A DNA stretch of 11,973 nucleotides from Desulfobulbus sp. (GTDB lineage: Bacteria > Desulfobacterota > Desulfobulbia > Desulfobulbales > Desulfobulbaceae), in contig JAQUEZ010000186.1 of the NCBI GenBank assembly GCA_028684915.1, positions 1 through 11,973 of the forward strand, given 5' to 3'. Positions 1 to 4,531 of the stretch are shown piece by piece. The first letter of the stretch is position 1, and each line of letters begins with the position of its first letter. Made by a program: the position numbers and the translations under genes. Under the pieces are notes generated by a model. It was not told where the DNA came from. It searched no databases and was given only the letters and a program-made list of their open reading frames with translations.

Positions 1-651
1 ATTGACCGTTTTCCGGTTGGCAATCCTTGTCTGGTGGATCGCTTTCCCGAGACTCGGAAACGTCGATATGTTCCGCCGGAAAAAGATTTCTGGTTGGTTT
101 ATGAGCAGGCCGGAAGCGAGCAGGATAAGGTGATGCTTTTGGCCTATCTCCATCTTGGAGCCAGACGCAGCGAGGTTTTTTCACTTCGTTGGTCTGATGT
201 TGATTTTTCAGGTCAACAAATTCGACTCCATACCAGAAAAAGGCGAGACGGTTCCATTGAATGCGATTGGCTGCCGATTACTGATTCGTTGATGGTGCTT
301 TTAGAGCAGTGGAAAAAATCAGCTTTGCATGAATGGGTTTTTCCTGATCCAGATACCGGTCAGCCGTACCGTTGTCGCCGGCGATGGATTAAAGGTCTGT
401 GCAAGCGTGCGGGTGTGCAAGAATTTGGTCTTCATGGAATCAGGCATTTAACGGCAAGTATACTCATGCAAGCCGACGTTCCGCTGATTGACATTAAAGA
501 TATTCTTCGGCACAAGAACATTTCAACGACTGAACGGTACATCCATCGTTTGAAATCTTTGCGGGGTTCTTTGTCTGTATTGAAAGGGGGATCGATTGCC
601 GTTGAAGGTGGGCAACTCACCACTAACTCACCCATAAAAAAAGCCTGTTAG
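1..651 (+). CDS. Tyrosine recombinase (integrase) of a neighbouring element, 5' end outside window
   Basis: The reading frame is open from base 1, so only the C-terminal catalytic domain is visible (216 residues). It carries the complete tyrosine-recombinase set: Arg in GARRSEVF, HGIRH (H-x-x-R), LRH (second His) and the nucleophile Tyr in TTERYIH. It aligns along its length with the integrase at 10821-11918 (shared GARR.E.F, WSDVDF, CKRAGV, HGIRHL.ASIL, LRH, RYIHRLK), so the two are related but clearly different proteins. It ends about 30 nt before attL, exactly as the other integrase sits against attR. That placement implies it belongs to a separate element inserted to the left at the same tRNA. 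A GTG at 34 could look like a start but would cut the domain short, so the gene is better read as partial. Confidence 0.9.
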   Translation: MDRFPVGNPCLVDRFPETRKRRYVPPEKDFWLVYEQAGSEQDKVMLLAYLHLGARRSEVFSLRWSDVDFSGQQIRLHTRKRRDGSIECDWLPITDSLMVLLEQWKKSALHEWVFPDPDTGQPYRCRRRWIKGLCKRAGVQEFGLHGIRHLTASILMQADVPLIDIKDILRHKNISTTERYIHRLKSLRGSLSVLKGGSIAVEGGQLTTNSPIKKAC

Positions 652-671
652 CTAAAGAAAGCTAACAGGCT
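642..671. terminator. Strong hairpin terminator between neighbour integrase and attL
   Basis: A perfect 12-bp stem, AGCCTGTTAGCT pairing with AGCTAACAGGCT, encloses a 6-nt loop. On the minus strand it is followed by a run of seven T (complement of the A-run at 635-641), giving a classic intrinsic terminator for transcripts coming leftward out of the tRNA fragment. On the plus strand it follows the integrase with a weaker T-rich tail (ATTTTATT). It overlaps the last codons and stop of the integrase gene, so it could serve both directions. Confidence 0.85.
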
Positions 672-679
672 GATTTTAT

Positions 680-726
680 TGGTGACCCCAAGGGGACTCG
701 AACCCCTGTTGCCGGCGTGAGAGGCC
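680..726 (-). repeat. attL: 3' half of tRNA-Glu (direct repeat copy 1)
   Basis: This 47-bp stretch is identical to 11926-11972. Read on the minus strand it is a tRNA 3' half: anticodon loop CTCTCAC, 3' anticodon stem GCCGG, T-arm AGGGG-TTCGAGT-CCCCT, acceptor strand TGGGGTC, discriminator A and an encoded CCA. The sequence to its right (727 onward) does not continue into a D-arm, so this copy is a fragment and not a working tRNA. It is the left attachment site of the prophage, and probably at the same time the right attachment site of the element on its left. Confidence 0.92.
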
Positions 727-766
727 GAAAAATAGCAGACTTCCCCGGTCTATGTTACTATTTTTC
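727..766. terminator. Inverted repeat beside attL, possible terminator of the leftward lysogeny operon
   Basis: A 9-bp perfect inverted repeat, GAAAAATAG (727-735) and CTATTTTTC (758-766), encloses an inner AGAC/GTCT stem (737-740/748-751). It lies downstream of the minus-strand operon that ends at 836. The T-run at its 3' side on the minus strand fits an intrinsic terminator, although the stem is AT-rich and the loop long. Because it touches the att core, it could instead be part of the recombination site. Confidence 0.45.
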
Positions 767-810
767 TTATGTTTTCTTGCTTTGTCGCGCTCTATTATTC
801 CCTACTTTTC

Positions 811-840
811 TCTGAAAAAATCCTTCAAAAATCCTTCATT
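811..840 (+). repeat. Candidate integrase arm-type repeats, left end
   Basis: TCCTTCA occurs twice with an 11-bp period (821-827 and 832-838), each copy preceded by an A-run, and the pair is preceded by TCTG. The same arrangement, with one mismatch in the repeats (TCCTTTA/TCCTTCA, 11-bp period, preceded by TCTG), occurs near the other end at 11850-11880 in the same orientation. Paired short direct repeats spaced by one helical turn near both att cores are what arm-type Int binding sites look like. Confidence 0.5.
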
Positions 841-1270
841 TTGGGGGCTGGTTTGAATGAACCGTTTGCCCCTTTTCGTTTGTCCAGGTGTAAACTTTCG
901 GGCCTGTTCTCTGTTTTTGTTTTACAGGCTCAATTCGTTCCGTTTTCTTCTCTTTTGCTGCTCTTTTCAAATTTTCCGCTGCTATTGTTTCTTGTTTAAC
1001 TTTTTCGAGAGTTTTTTCAAGGTATCTCGTATTCACTTCCTTTGCTTCAGATACTATATATTTTTGTTTTTCTTTTTTCTGTATATTTTCGATTATTAAC
1101 CCAATTGCTGACCCAACAATACAAGCACTTAAAAAAAATATTGCCGCTCTCTTTAAAAAAGTGAAATCGTAAGTCCACTTTATGTTTGATATATGTTTTT
1201 CACCGTATTTTGTGAATTTAAACTCTTCTTTATTTTTGTTAAGATTTTCGTTTGGATTATAAACGCTCAT
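836..1270 (-). CDS. Membrane-anchored DUF4124-like protein, copy B (144 aa)
   Basis: The cytoplasmic N-terminus (about 40 residues) is followed by one transmembrane segment (about 41-61), a charged, helical, coiled-coil-like stretch (about 65-120) and a C-terminal PKVYTWTNEKGQTVHSNQPPK-like tail (only part of the short DUF4124 fold, which typically has Y-W-D-x-x-G-x-x-x-Y-S-D-x-P-P). The tail would lie outside the inner membrane. It is a paralogue of the 155-aa protein at 1690-2157: VNTRYLEK, VKQETIAAENLK and VYTWTN.KGQTV are shared, while the N-termini differ. AGAGGA is a suitable ribosome site upstream of 1270. It is the last gene of the leftward operon, 8 bp after the 102-aa gene. Function is unknown; position in the lysogeny arm suggests expression in the lysogen, for example in exclusion of other phages (inference). 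Confidence 0.8.
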   Translation of the reverse strand: MSVYNPNENLNKNKEEFKFTKYGEKHISNIKWTYDFTFLKRAAIFFLSACIVGSAIGLIIENIQKKEKQKYIVSEAKEVNTRYLEKTLEKVKQETIAAENLKRAAKEKKTERIEPVKQKQRTGPKVYTWTNEKGQTVHSNQPPK

Positions 1271-1278
1271 TTTTCCTC

Positions 1279-1587
1279 TTATCGTTTATTATTCCTTTCA
1301 AGTCTGTTGATAGCTGATTTAATCAATTTTATTCTCGGCTCTTTAGGCGTTATTCCTTGTTCAATACTGACGAGCCTTTCAGCCGTTTTTTTGTTGCCGA
1401 AGACCATTTTAGTTAATTTTTTATATTGCTCTTCTTCGTACTTCTTGTTTTTACTGATAATTTCATCCAGAAAATTATTTTTAATAATATATTCACGTTT
1501 TATCGATGTAATTATTATTACTATAATTAAAACTATGGAAATAAATATTATTGCTATTAATGCATCATTCAATGTTAATTCTGTCAT
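1279..1587 (-). CDS. Small membrane protein, 102 aa, unknown function
   Basis: An N-terminal hydrophobic segment (about residues 8-28, IAIIFISIVLIIVIIITSI) is followed by a basic, helical cytoplasmic part. The C-terminus runs AERLVSIEQGITPKEPRIKL and then an Ile/Arg-rich helix ending in RLERNNKR. That ending resembles a tail I associate with small bacterial and phage membrane proteins (AERL..E....P....LI..AI.R), but I cannot name a family. The gene lies between the two DUF4124-like genes in the minus-strand operon and is very AT-rich. It lies just downstream (in transcription) of the repressor scrap at 1619-1680. The ribosome site is weak. Confidence 0.65.
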   Translation of the reverse strand: MTELTLNDALIAIIFISIVLIIVIIITSIKREYIIKNNFLDEIISKNKKYEEEQYKKLTKMVFGNKKTAERLVSIEQGITPKEPRIKLIKSAINRLERNNKR

Positions 1588-1618
1588 TTTTTCAGAATAT
1601 TTCAGCTCATTAATCTAT

Positions 1619-1680
1619 TTTTGATGCTGTGGTTTCATCTTCAATAATATCTCCTCGGGCTCTTCTTTTTTGCATTCGGG
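1619..1680 (-). pseudogene. Frameshifted scrap of the 3' end of a CI-like repressor gene
   Basis: These about 60 bases match the 3' end of the repressor gene (2272-2335) at roughly 85-90% identity by eye, with a one-base deletion in the T-run. On the minus strand the readable part gives GDIIED.T.ASK, matching GDIIEDGTPASK of the intact repressor. The scrap sits just downstream of DUF4124-like copy A and upstream of the 102-aa gene. With the paralogous DUF4124-like genes it indicates duplication, or recombination between two related phages, of a repressor plus DUF4124 module. Confidence 0.7.
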
Positions 1681-1689
1681 AAAAATTTT

Positions 1690-2157
1690 TCATTTTGGGG
1701 GATGATTCGAATAAACGGTTTGCCCTTTGTCGTTTGTCCAGGTGTAAACTTTTGGGCTTGTTGTCAGTGTTTGTCTTGCCTGTTCGGGGTGTATCGTTTT
1801 TTCCTTTTCTGCTGCTAGTTTCAAATTTTCAGCTGCTATTGTTTCTTGTTTAATCTTTTCGAGATATCTTGTGTTTACATCATTTGTCGCTGTTTCTATG
1901 CTGATTTTTTCTTCTTCTTTCTTCTTCCCTTGAAATTCATTCCGCATCTGTTCAAGTCCTACCAGGATCGGTACTTCTTTCACGAAATGGAAGTAGACCC
2001 AAAGAGGTAAATCGATTATTGCGCAACATAATAAAAAACGCCAGGCGAAACCCCATAACGGATTTTTCATCCTGCGAATCGTTTTTTTTCCTTCCCGATC
2101 TGCTTTTTCTCTTTTTTTGTCCGGCTTTTGGTTGAGGCTTTCTAATGATGTGTCCAT
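1690..2157 (-). CDS. Membrane-anchored DUF4124-like protein, copy A (155 aa)
   Basis: The very basic N-terminus (about 1-35, many Lys/Arg) is followed by a transmembrane segment (about 36-58), a Lys/Glu-rich helical region (about 75-125) and a DUF4124-like tail, VYTWTNDKGQTVYSNHPPK. Basic residues before the membrane segment predict N-in, C-out topology. The start at 2157 is supported by GGAGGT 8 nt upstream. It is paralogous to copy B over the C-terminal half. It is transcribed leftward after the repressor, with about 105 bp between them that hold an AT-rich palindrome (2237-2250) and no clear terminator, so co-transcription is likely. Function is unknown. Confidence 0.8.
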   Translation of the reverse strand: MDTSLESLNQKPDKKREKADREGKKTIRRMKNPLWGFAWRFLLCCAIIDLPLWVYFHFVKEVPILVGLEQMRNEFQGKKKEEEKISIETATNDVNTRYLEKIKQETIAAENLKLAAEKEKTIHPEQARQTLTTSPKVYTWTNDKGQTVYSNHPPK

Positions 2158-2262
2158 TTTGGCACACCTCCATATTTTAAAAACAATTTCAATGGTTCCT
2201 GGTTTGTTTTTTCAGTCCCACATTGTAACACTTCAAAATAATTGATTATTATTATTTACCCT

Positions 2263-2685
2263 TCAAGCTACCTTTGATGCTGGGGTTCCATCTTCAATAA
2301 TATCCCCTTCGGCTCTTCTTTTTTTCCACTCGGTAAACATCGGAAAAAAACTTTCGATCTGATTTTTCAACCATTGGGTGTTTTCAGTTCGCCCGGTTTC
2401 TCGCGCCCATTCTTCAAGCTCTTCATAAAAAACCAAATCACCCTTCTGTTCATCCAAGGTTTTGGGTCCTTTTCCCGTCATTATCCATCCAGTTAGTATT
2501 CCATACTTTTTTTCAATTTCAAAAGCCCAATTTGCTGGGAAGTTATTTTTAGCCTTTGCCGCGCTTACCGTTGGTTGTTTTCTTTCAATTATTTCAGATA
2601 ATTGGCTTATATTTTTTACGCCTATTGCTTCTTGTAGCCTTAAAAAAATTTCTTCGAAATTTCCATTCTCTCTTTTTTCATTCAT
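2263..2685 (-). CDS. CI-like phage repressor (140 aa, helix-turn-helix)
   Basis: Residues about 10-75 form a helix-turn-helix of the bacteriophage CI repressor type (GVKNISQLSEIIERKQPTVS, then NNFPANWAFEIEKKYGI and a TGWIMTGKGP tail that is characteristic of that family). The rest is an acidic/aromatic helical region (about 85-125). There is no S24 peptidase domain, so control by RecA-stimulated self-cleavage, as in lambda CI, is not expected. It is divergent from the early plus-strand genes and next to paired palindromes, the classic genetic-switch layout. A TATAAT at 2702-2697 (minus strand) lies only about 12 bp upstream of the start, implying a very short or absent 5' leader. Confidence 0.85.
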   Translation of the reverse strand: MNEKRENGNFEEIFLRLQEAIGVKNISQLSEIIERKQPTVSAAKAKNNFPANWAFEIEKKYGILTGWIMTGKGPKTLDEQKGDLVFYEELEEWARETGRTENTQWLKNQIESFFPMFTEWKKRRAEGDIIEDGTPASKVA

Positions 2686-2692
2686 TTTTCTA

Positions 2693-2721
2693 TTGAATTA
2701 TAGATTTGTCTATTTTATATA
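2693..2721 (+). promoter_or_regulatory. Candidate rightward sigma70-type promoter
   Basis: TTGAAT (2693-2698) and TATATA (2716-2721) are separated by 17 bp; TATAGT at 2718-2723 is an alternative -10. Palindrome 1 (2700-2713) lies in the spacer and palindrome 2 (2730-2743) lies at or just after the expected start site, so repressor bound there should block this promoter. It would drive the plus-strand genes from 2777. Confidence 0.55.
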
Positions 2722-2743
2722 GTATTCATATAGATTTTTCTAT
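2700..2743. promoter_or_regulatory. Paired operator palindromes in the divergent switch region
   Basis: ATAGA-N4-TCTAT occurs twice as a perfect 14-bp palindrome: 2700-2713 (spacer TTTG) and 2730-2743 (spacer TTTT), with centres 30 bp apart. An imperfect third site (ATTCA-TTTT-TCTAT, 2680-2693) overlaps the repressor start codon, 20 bp from the first. Placement between divergent repressor and early genes makes them the probable repressor operators. Confidence 0.65.
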
Positions 2744-2776
2744 GATTACTTCCTAAATACCTTGAGGCCTCCAACC

Positions 2777-2989
2777 ATGCCAGCCACCGCCGCCCAAAAA
2801 GACCCAGTTCAAGAAACCATCGAAGATTTGCAATATTCCCTCGCCAAGCGCGTTCCCCGCATGATGCGCGGTTTCACCATTACGACCAACTGCGGCGATA
2901 TTCATATTGATCCTGAATTTTCCGAAGCCTTCCGCAACCTCGCAGCTGATGTTCTTCGATATGAATTGAACAAACTTATCACGCTTTAA
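2777..2989 (+). CDS. Small protein of unknown function, 70 aa, first gene of the rightward operon
   Basis: I do not recognise a family. The protein is soluble, with a central GFTITTNCGDIHIDPEFSEAF stretch predicted as beta strands followed by a helix. The ATG at 2777 is chosen over an in-frame TTG at 2762 because TTGAGG there is the ribosome site, about 9 nt upstream of the ATG. As the first gene after the controlled promoter it may be regulatory or act in replication, but nothing in the sequence proves this. Confidence 0.65.
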   Translation: MPATAAQKDPVQETIEDLQYSLAKRVPRMMRGFTITTNCGDIHIDPEFSEAFRNLAADVLRYELNKLITL

Positions 2990-3018
2990 TCATCCACTTC
3001 CAACTATCGAGGCGACTT

Positions 3019-3270
3019 ATGACCTATTCAGACGCTTTAACCATTCTCGGCTTATTCCTCGTTTTCATCGGCTTTTGCGTGATGGCTTATCTCGAGGTTT
3101 TCAGTCTTCTCCTGCGGTTTCATTTCAAGTTTTTCCCCATGCTCGCCAAGCGTTATGAACGCGTGCTTGGCATTGAATTTCGAGAGCCCGTGAACAGGGA
3201 ATGGCTCGTCAAAAAAGAAGAATCTGAGCTGGAAGATTTGGAACCGTTCTTCAAGGCCGCCGACAAATGA
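3019..3270 (+). CDS. Single-pass membrane protein, 83 aa
   Basis: One strong transmembrane segment (about residues 6-30, ALTILGLFLVFIGFCVMAYL) is followed by a basic, then acidic tail (KKEESELEDLEPF). GAGG lies 7 nt upstream of the start. Its stop overlaps the next gene's start in an ATGA junction, suggesting translational coupling. No family is recognised; small early membrane proteins of unknown role are common in filamentous phages. Confidence 0.7.
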   Translation: MTYSDALTILGLFLVFIGFCVMAYLEVFSLLLRFHFKFFPMLAKRYERVLGIEFREPVNREWLVKKEESELEDLEPFFKAADK

Positions 3271-3548
3271 AAAGTCAATTACTCCAGCCCGTTCCTGAAA
3301 AATTTCCGCTTCACGAAGTGGCCGTAATTGTCTGCAGCCGTTGCAAGGAGCGGTATCAGCTGACCCTTGTGCTCTCTAGCTTGCAAGCGGCTGAATTCCT
3401 GGTCTGTCCTCGTTGCCAGAGCAGCATATCTATTAATCCCACCGATCGCGGTGCTTTGGTCCCACGGGACCAGGGCACCGCGATCGGTCTATATACAATC
3501 CCCTTAACCCCGAACCACCAAATCCAACAACTTTCTTCCTTGAGGTAA
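3267..3548 (+). CDS. Small zinc-ribbon-like protein, 93 aa
   Basis: Two CxxC pairs, C23-SR-C26 and C47-PR-C50, about 20 residues apart form a probable zinc ribbon. The remaining C-terminal part (about 57-93) looks unstructured, and its DNA is dominated by a 48-nt hairpin (3441-3488), so that part of the reading frame may be passenger sequence over a DNA element. The start overlaps the previous stop (ATGA). Its stop falls inside the ribosome site (TTGAGG) of the next gene. Function is unknown; nucleic-acid binding is plausible for the ribbon. Confidence 0.65.
   Translation: MKSQLLQPVPEKFPLHEVAVIVCSRCKERYQLTLVLSSLQAAEFLVCPRCQSSISINPTDRGALVPRDQGTAIGLYTIPLTPNHQIQQLSSLR
3441..3488. other. 48-nt near-perfect hairpin, candidate packaging signal or replication origin
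   Basis: ACCGATCGCGGTGC (3441-3454) pairs perfectly with 3475-3488. Two T/G mismatches (3455-3456 with 3473-3474) separate it from an inner 7-bp stem, TGGTCCC/GGGACCA (3457-3463/3466-3472), leaving only AC at the apex. On single-stranded DNA this would fold into one very stable rod. Filamentous phages need such a hairpin as packaging signal and often at the Rep nick region. No T-run follows on either strand, so a terminator is unlikely. Confidence 0.6.
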
Positions 3549-3552
3549 CACA

Positions 3553-3822
3553 ATGCCACCTGAAACCGCTCCCGAGCAACGCAAAGAAAATTACGGAATG
3601 TTTGTCAAAGGAATCTGCAACGGCTTTCGGCGATATACTCGCAAAAAAACCGGTGAGATCGTAACTCAACTTTTGGTCAATCTTCCAGGGGCTTCATCTT
3701 CGCTGCAAGTGGAAATTCCCAATGAATCCGACATGACCAAATTCAAAGACTTTGAACCGGTTTCCGTGAAAATTATCCCTTCTTTTTATGAAGGGCGAAT
3801 CATTGGCTTTTCCCTGGCATGA
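3553..3822 (+). CDS. Probable single-stranded DNA-binding protein (gpV-like), 89 aa
   Basis: This small protein has a beta-rich central part (residues about 16-89: GMFVKGICNGFRRYTRKK, then TQLLVNLPG, LQVEIP, VSVKIIPSF, IIGFSLA) with basic and aromatic residues in the first strands, as expected of an OB-fold protein that coats ssDNA. Length matches phage ssDNA-binding proteins of 80-110 aa, and the position just upstream of the coat genes fits inoviruses. TTGAGG is a good ribosome site. The call is by fold impression and position, without a recognised signature. Its stop overlaps the next start (ATGA at 3819). Confidence 0.55.
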   Translation: MPPETAPEQRKENYGMFVKGICNGFRRYTRKKTGEIVTQLLVNLPGASSSLQVEIPNESDMTKFKDFEPVSVKIIPSFYEGRIIGFSLA

Positions 3823-3968
3823 GCCCTGACGATGTTCTCACTCTTTTTAAGCATCTCGAAGAGCTGAGGGCAATAGGCTATTGGGTTGCCACCCTTTTGG
3901 CCGTCAATGCGGGGCTTTTAACGGCAAATATTGTTGCTTCAACCATTCAAATTAGACTGGGTCGATGA
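3819..3968 (+). CDS. Tiny membrane protein, 49 aa
   Basis: The short gene encodes MSPDDVLTLFKHLEELRAIG followed by a hydrophobic segment (YWVATLLAVNAGLLTANIVA) and a short basic end. It begins inside the stop of the ssDNA-binding-protein gene (ATGA) and ends in an ATGA overlap with the next gene. The unbroken chain of overlaps supports real, coupled translation. It may be a minor virion protein such as pVII/pIX, which are about this size, but there is no sequence proof. Confidence 0.6.
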   Translation: MSPDDVLTLFKHLEELRAIGYWVATLLAVNAGLLTANIVASTIQIRLGR

Positions 3969-4066
3969 GCGATATTTATTTTTTTATTATTCTTTTTGCC
4001 GTCTTAGCAGGGCTTTTAGCTGGGTTAATCGTTTTCGCGAACCAATTTATAGTTCGTAGACCATGA
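3965..4066 (+). CDS. Tiny membrane peptide, 33 aa
   Basis: Almost the whole peptide is one transmembrane helix (IYFFIILFAVLAGLLAGLIV), ending NQFIVRRP. Size and composition match pVII/pIX-type virion tip peptides of filamentous phages (32-33 aa in Ff). Both ends overlap neighbours by ATGA. The assignment to the virion tip is inference from size, position and hydrophobicity. Confidence 0.55.
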   Translation: MSDIYFFIILFAVLAGLLAGLIVFANQFIVRRP

Positions 4067-4185
4067 GCGAATTTGATTTTTGCACCATTTACGGATCAGC
4101 TTTCGCGGTCGGCTTACTGATTTGGATTTCAGCACTTGGCTTGCATCTAGTGTTCTGCTTGTTGAAGTCCATTATTTGGCAATAA
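4063..4185 (+). CDS. Tiny membrane protein, 40 aa
   Basis: It has a short acidic start (MSEFDFCTIYG), then a hydrophobic segment (AFAVGLLIWISALGLHLVF) and a short CLLKSIIWQ end. It is third in the chain of ATGA-overlapping small genes and is followed by the hairpin and strong ribosome site of the coat gene. It could be another virion tip or assembly membrane peptide; unproven. Confidence 0.55.
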   Translation: MSEFDFCTIYGSAFAVGLLIWISALGLHLVFCLLKSIIWQ

Positions 4186-4189
4186 CAAC

Positions 4190-4203
4190 GGGGAATCGTC
4201 CCC
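4190..4203 (+). promoter_or_regulatory. Small GC hairpin upstream of the coat gene
   Basis: GGGGA-ATCG-TCCCC forms a 5-bp stem with a 4-nt loop, 24 nt before the coat start. There is no T-run, so it is not a clear terminator. It could act in mRNA processing or stability to raise coat expression over the small upstream genes; this is weak inference. Confidence 0.3.
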
Positions 4204-4227
4204 AAACCATCATTCAAGGAGGCTATC

Positions 4228-4377
4228 ATGCTTACTTCTGCGATGTTCACTGCTGCAGCATCCGGCGTTACCGAAATGATCACCCTGGCCATTACTGGCG
4301 GCATGGGAATCTATGGATCCATCAAAGGGGTTCAGGTCGGTCTTGCCATGTTTAGCCGTCTCATCTCGGGGCGCTGA
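4228..4377 (+). CDS. Coat-like protein 1, probable major coat, 49 aa
   Basis: The 49-aa protein has an Ala/Ser/Thr-rich start, a hydrophobic helix (about residues 18-42, ITLAITGGMGIYGSIKGVQV) and a basic end, MFSRLISGR, the usual shape of a filamentous major coat protein: exposed N-terminus, membrane helix, positive DNA-facing C-terminus. There is no separate cleavable signal peptide, as in Pf1-like (class II) coats. AAGGAGG 6 nt upstream is the best ribosome site in the window, as expected for the most abundant virion protein. Its C-terminus resembles that of the next gene. Which of the two is major is inferred from the ribosome site. Confidence 0.7.
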   Translation: MLTSAMFTAAASGVTEMITLAITGGMGIYGSIKGVQVGLAMFSRLISGR

Positions 4378-4378
4378 C

Positions 4379-4531
4379 ATGGAGTTGCCAACCATATCTT
4401 ATATCGATATGGCGACGGCAGCTTCCGGCTGGTTGGCAATCACAGCAGGAAGTGTGTTTGGCATTGTTGCCGCGCTCTTCGCTGTGGTTGCCGGCTTTCG
4501 CACCTTCTCTCGTGTCGTGTCTTTCCGCTAA
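4379..4531 (+). CDS. Coat-like protein 2, 50 aa
   Basis: A polar start (MELPTISYIDMATAASGW) is followed by a long hydrophobic helix (about 19-41, LAITAGSVFGIVAALFAVVA) and a basic end, RTFSRVVSFR. The end parallels MFSRLISGR of coat-like protein 1, and both share an A-A-S-G...L-A-I-T-G/A-G pattern, suggesting ancient duplication. It starts one base after the preceding stop and its TAA overlaps the Zot start (TAATG). It may be a second coat subunit or a minor coat protein. Confidence 0.65.
   Translation: MELPTISYIDMATAASGWLAITAGSVFGIVAALFAVVAGFRTFSRVVSFR

Noticed and set aside
680..726. A functional tRNA gene at the left repeat
   Set aside because: The copy ends at the anticodon stem and bases 727 onward do not form a D-arm or 5' acceptor strand, so it is only a 3' fragment.
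1193..1624. 143-aa plus-strand hydrophobic reading frame in the lysogeny arm
   Set aside because: The Phe/Leu/Ile-rich content is what the antisense of Lys/Glu-rich AT-rich genes yields; the minus-strand genes have better starts and recognisable paralogy.
3441..3488. Rho-independent terminator
   Set aside because: No T-run follows the hairpin on either strand and the downstream ssDNA-binding and coat genes need the transcript to continue.
4080..4355. 91-aa plus-strand frame overlapping the coat gene
   Set aside because: It lacks a ribosome site and is out of frame with the coat-like gene that has AAGGAGG at 4228.
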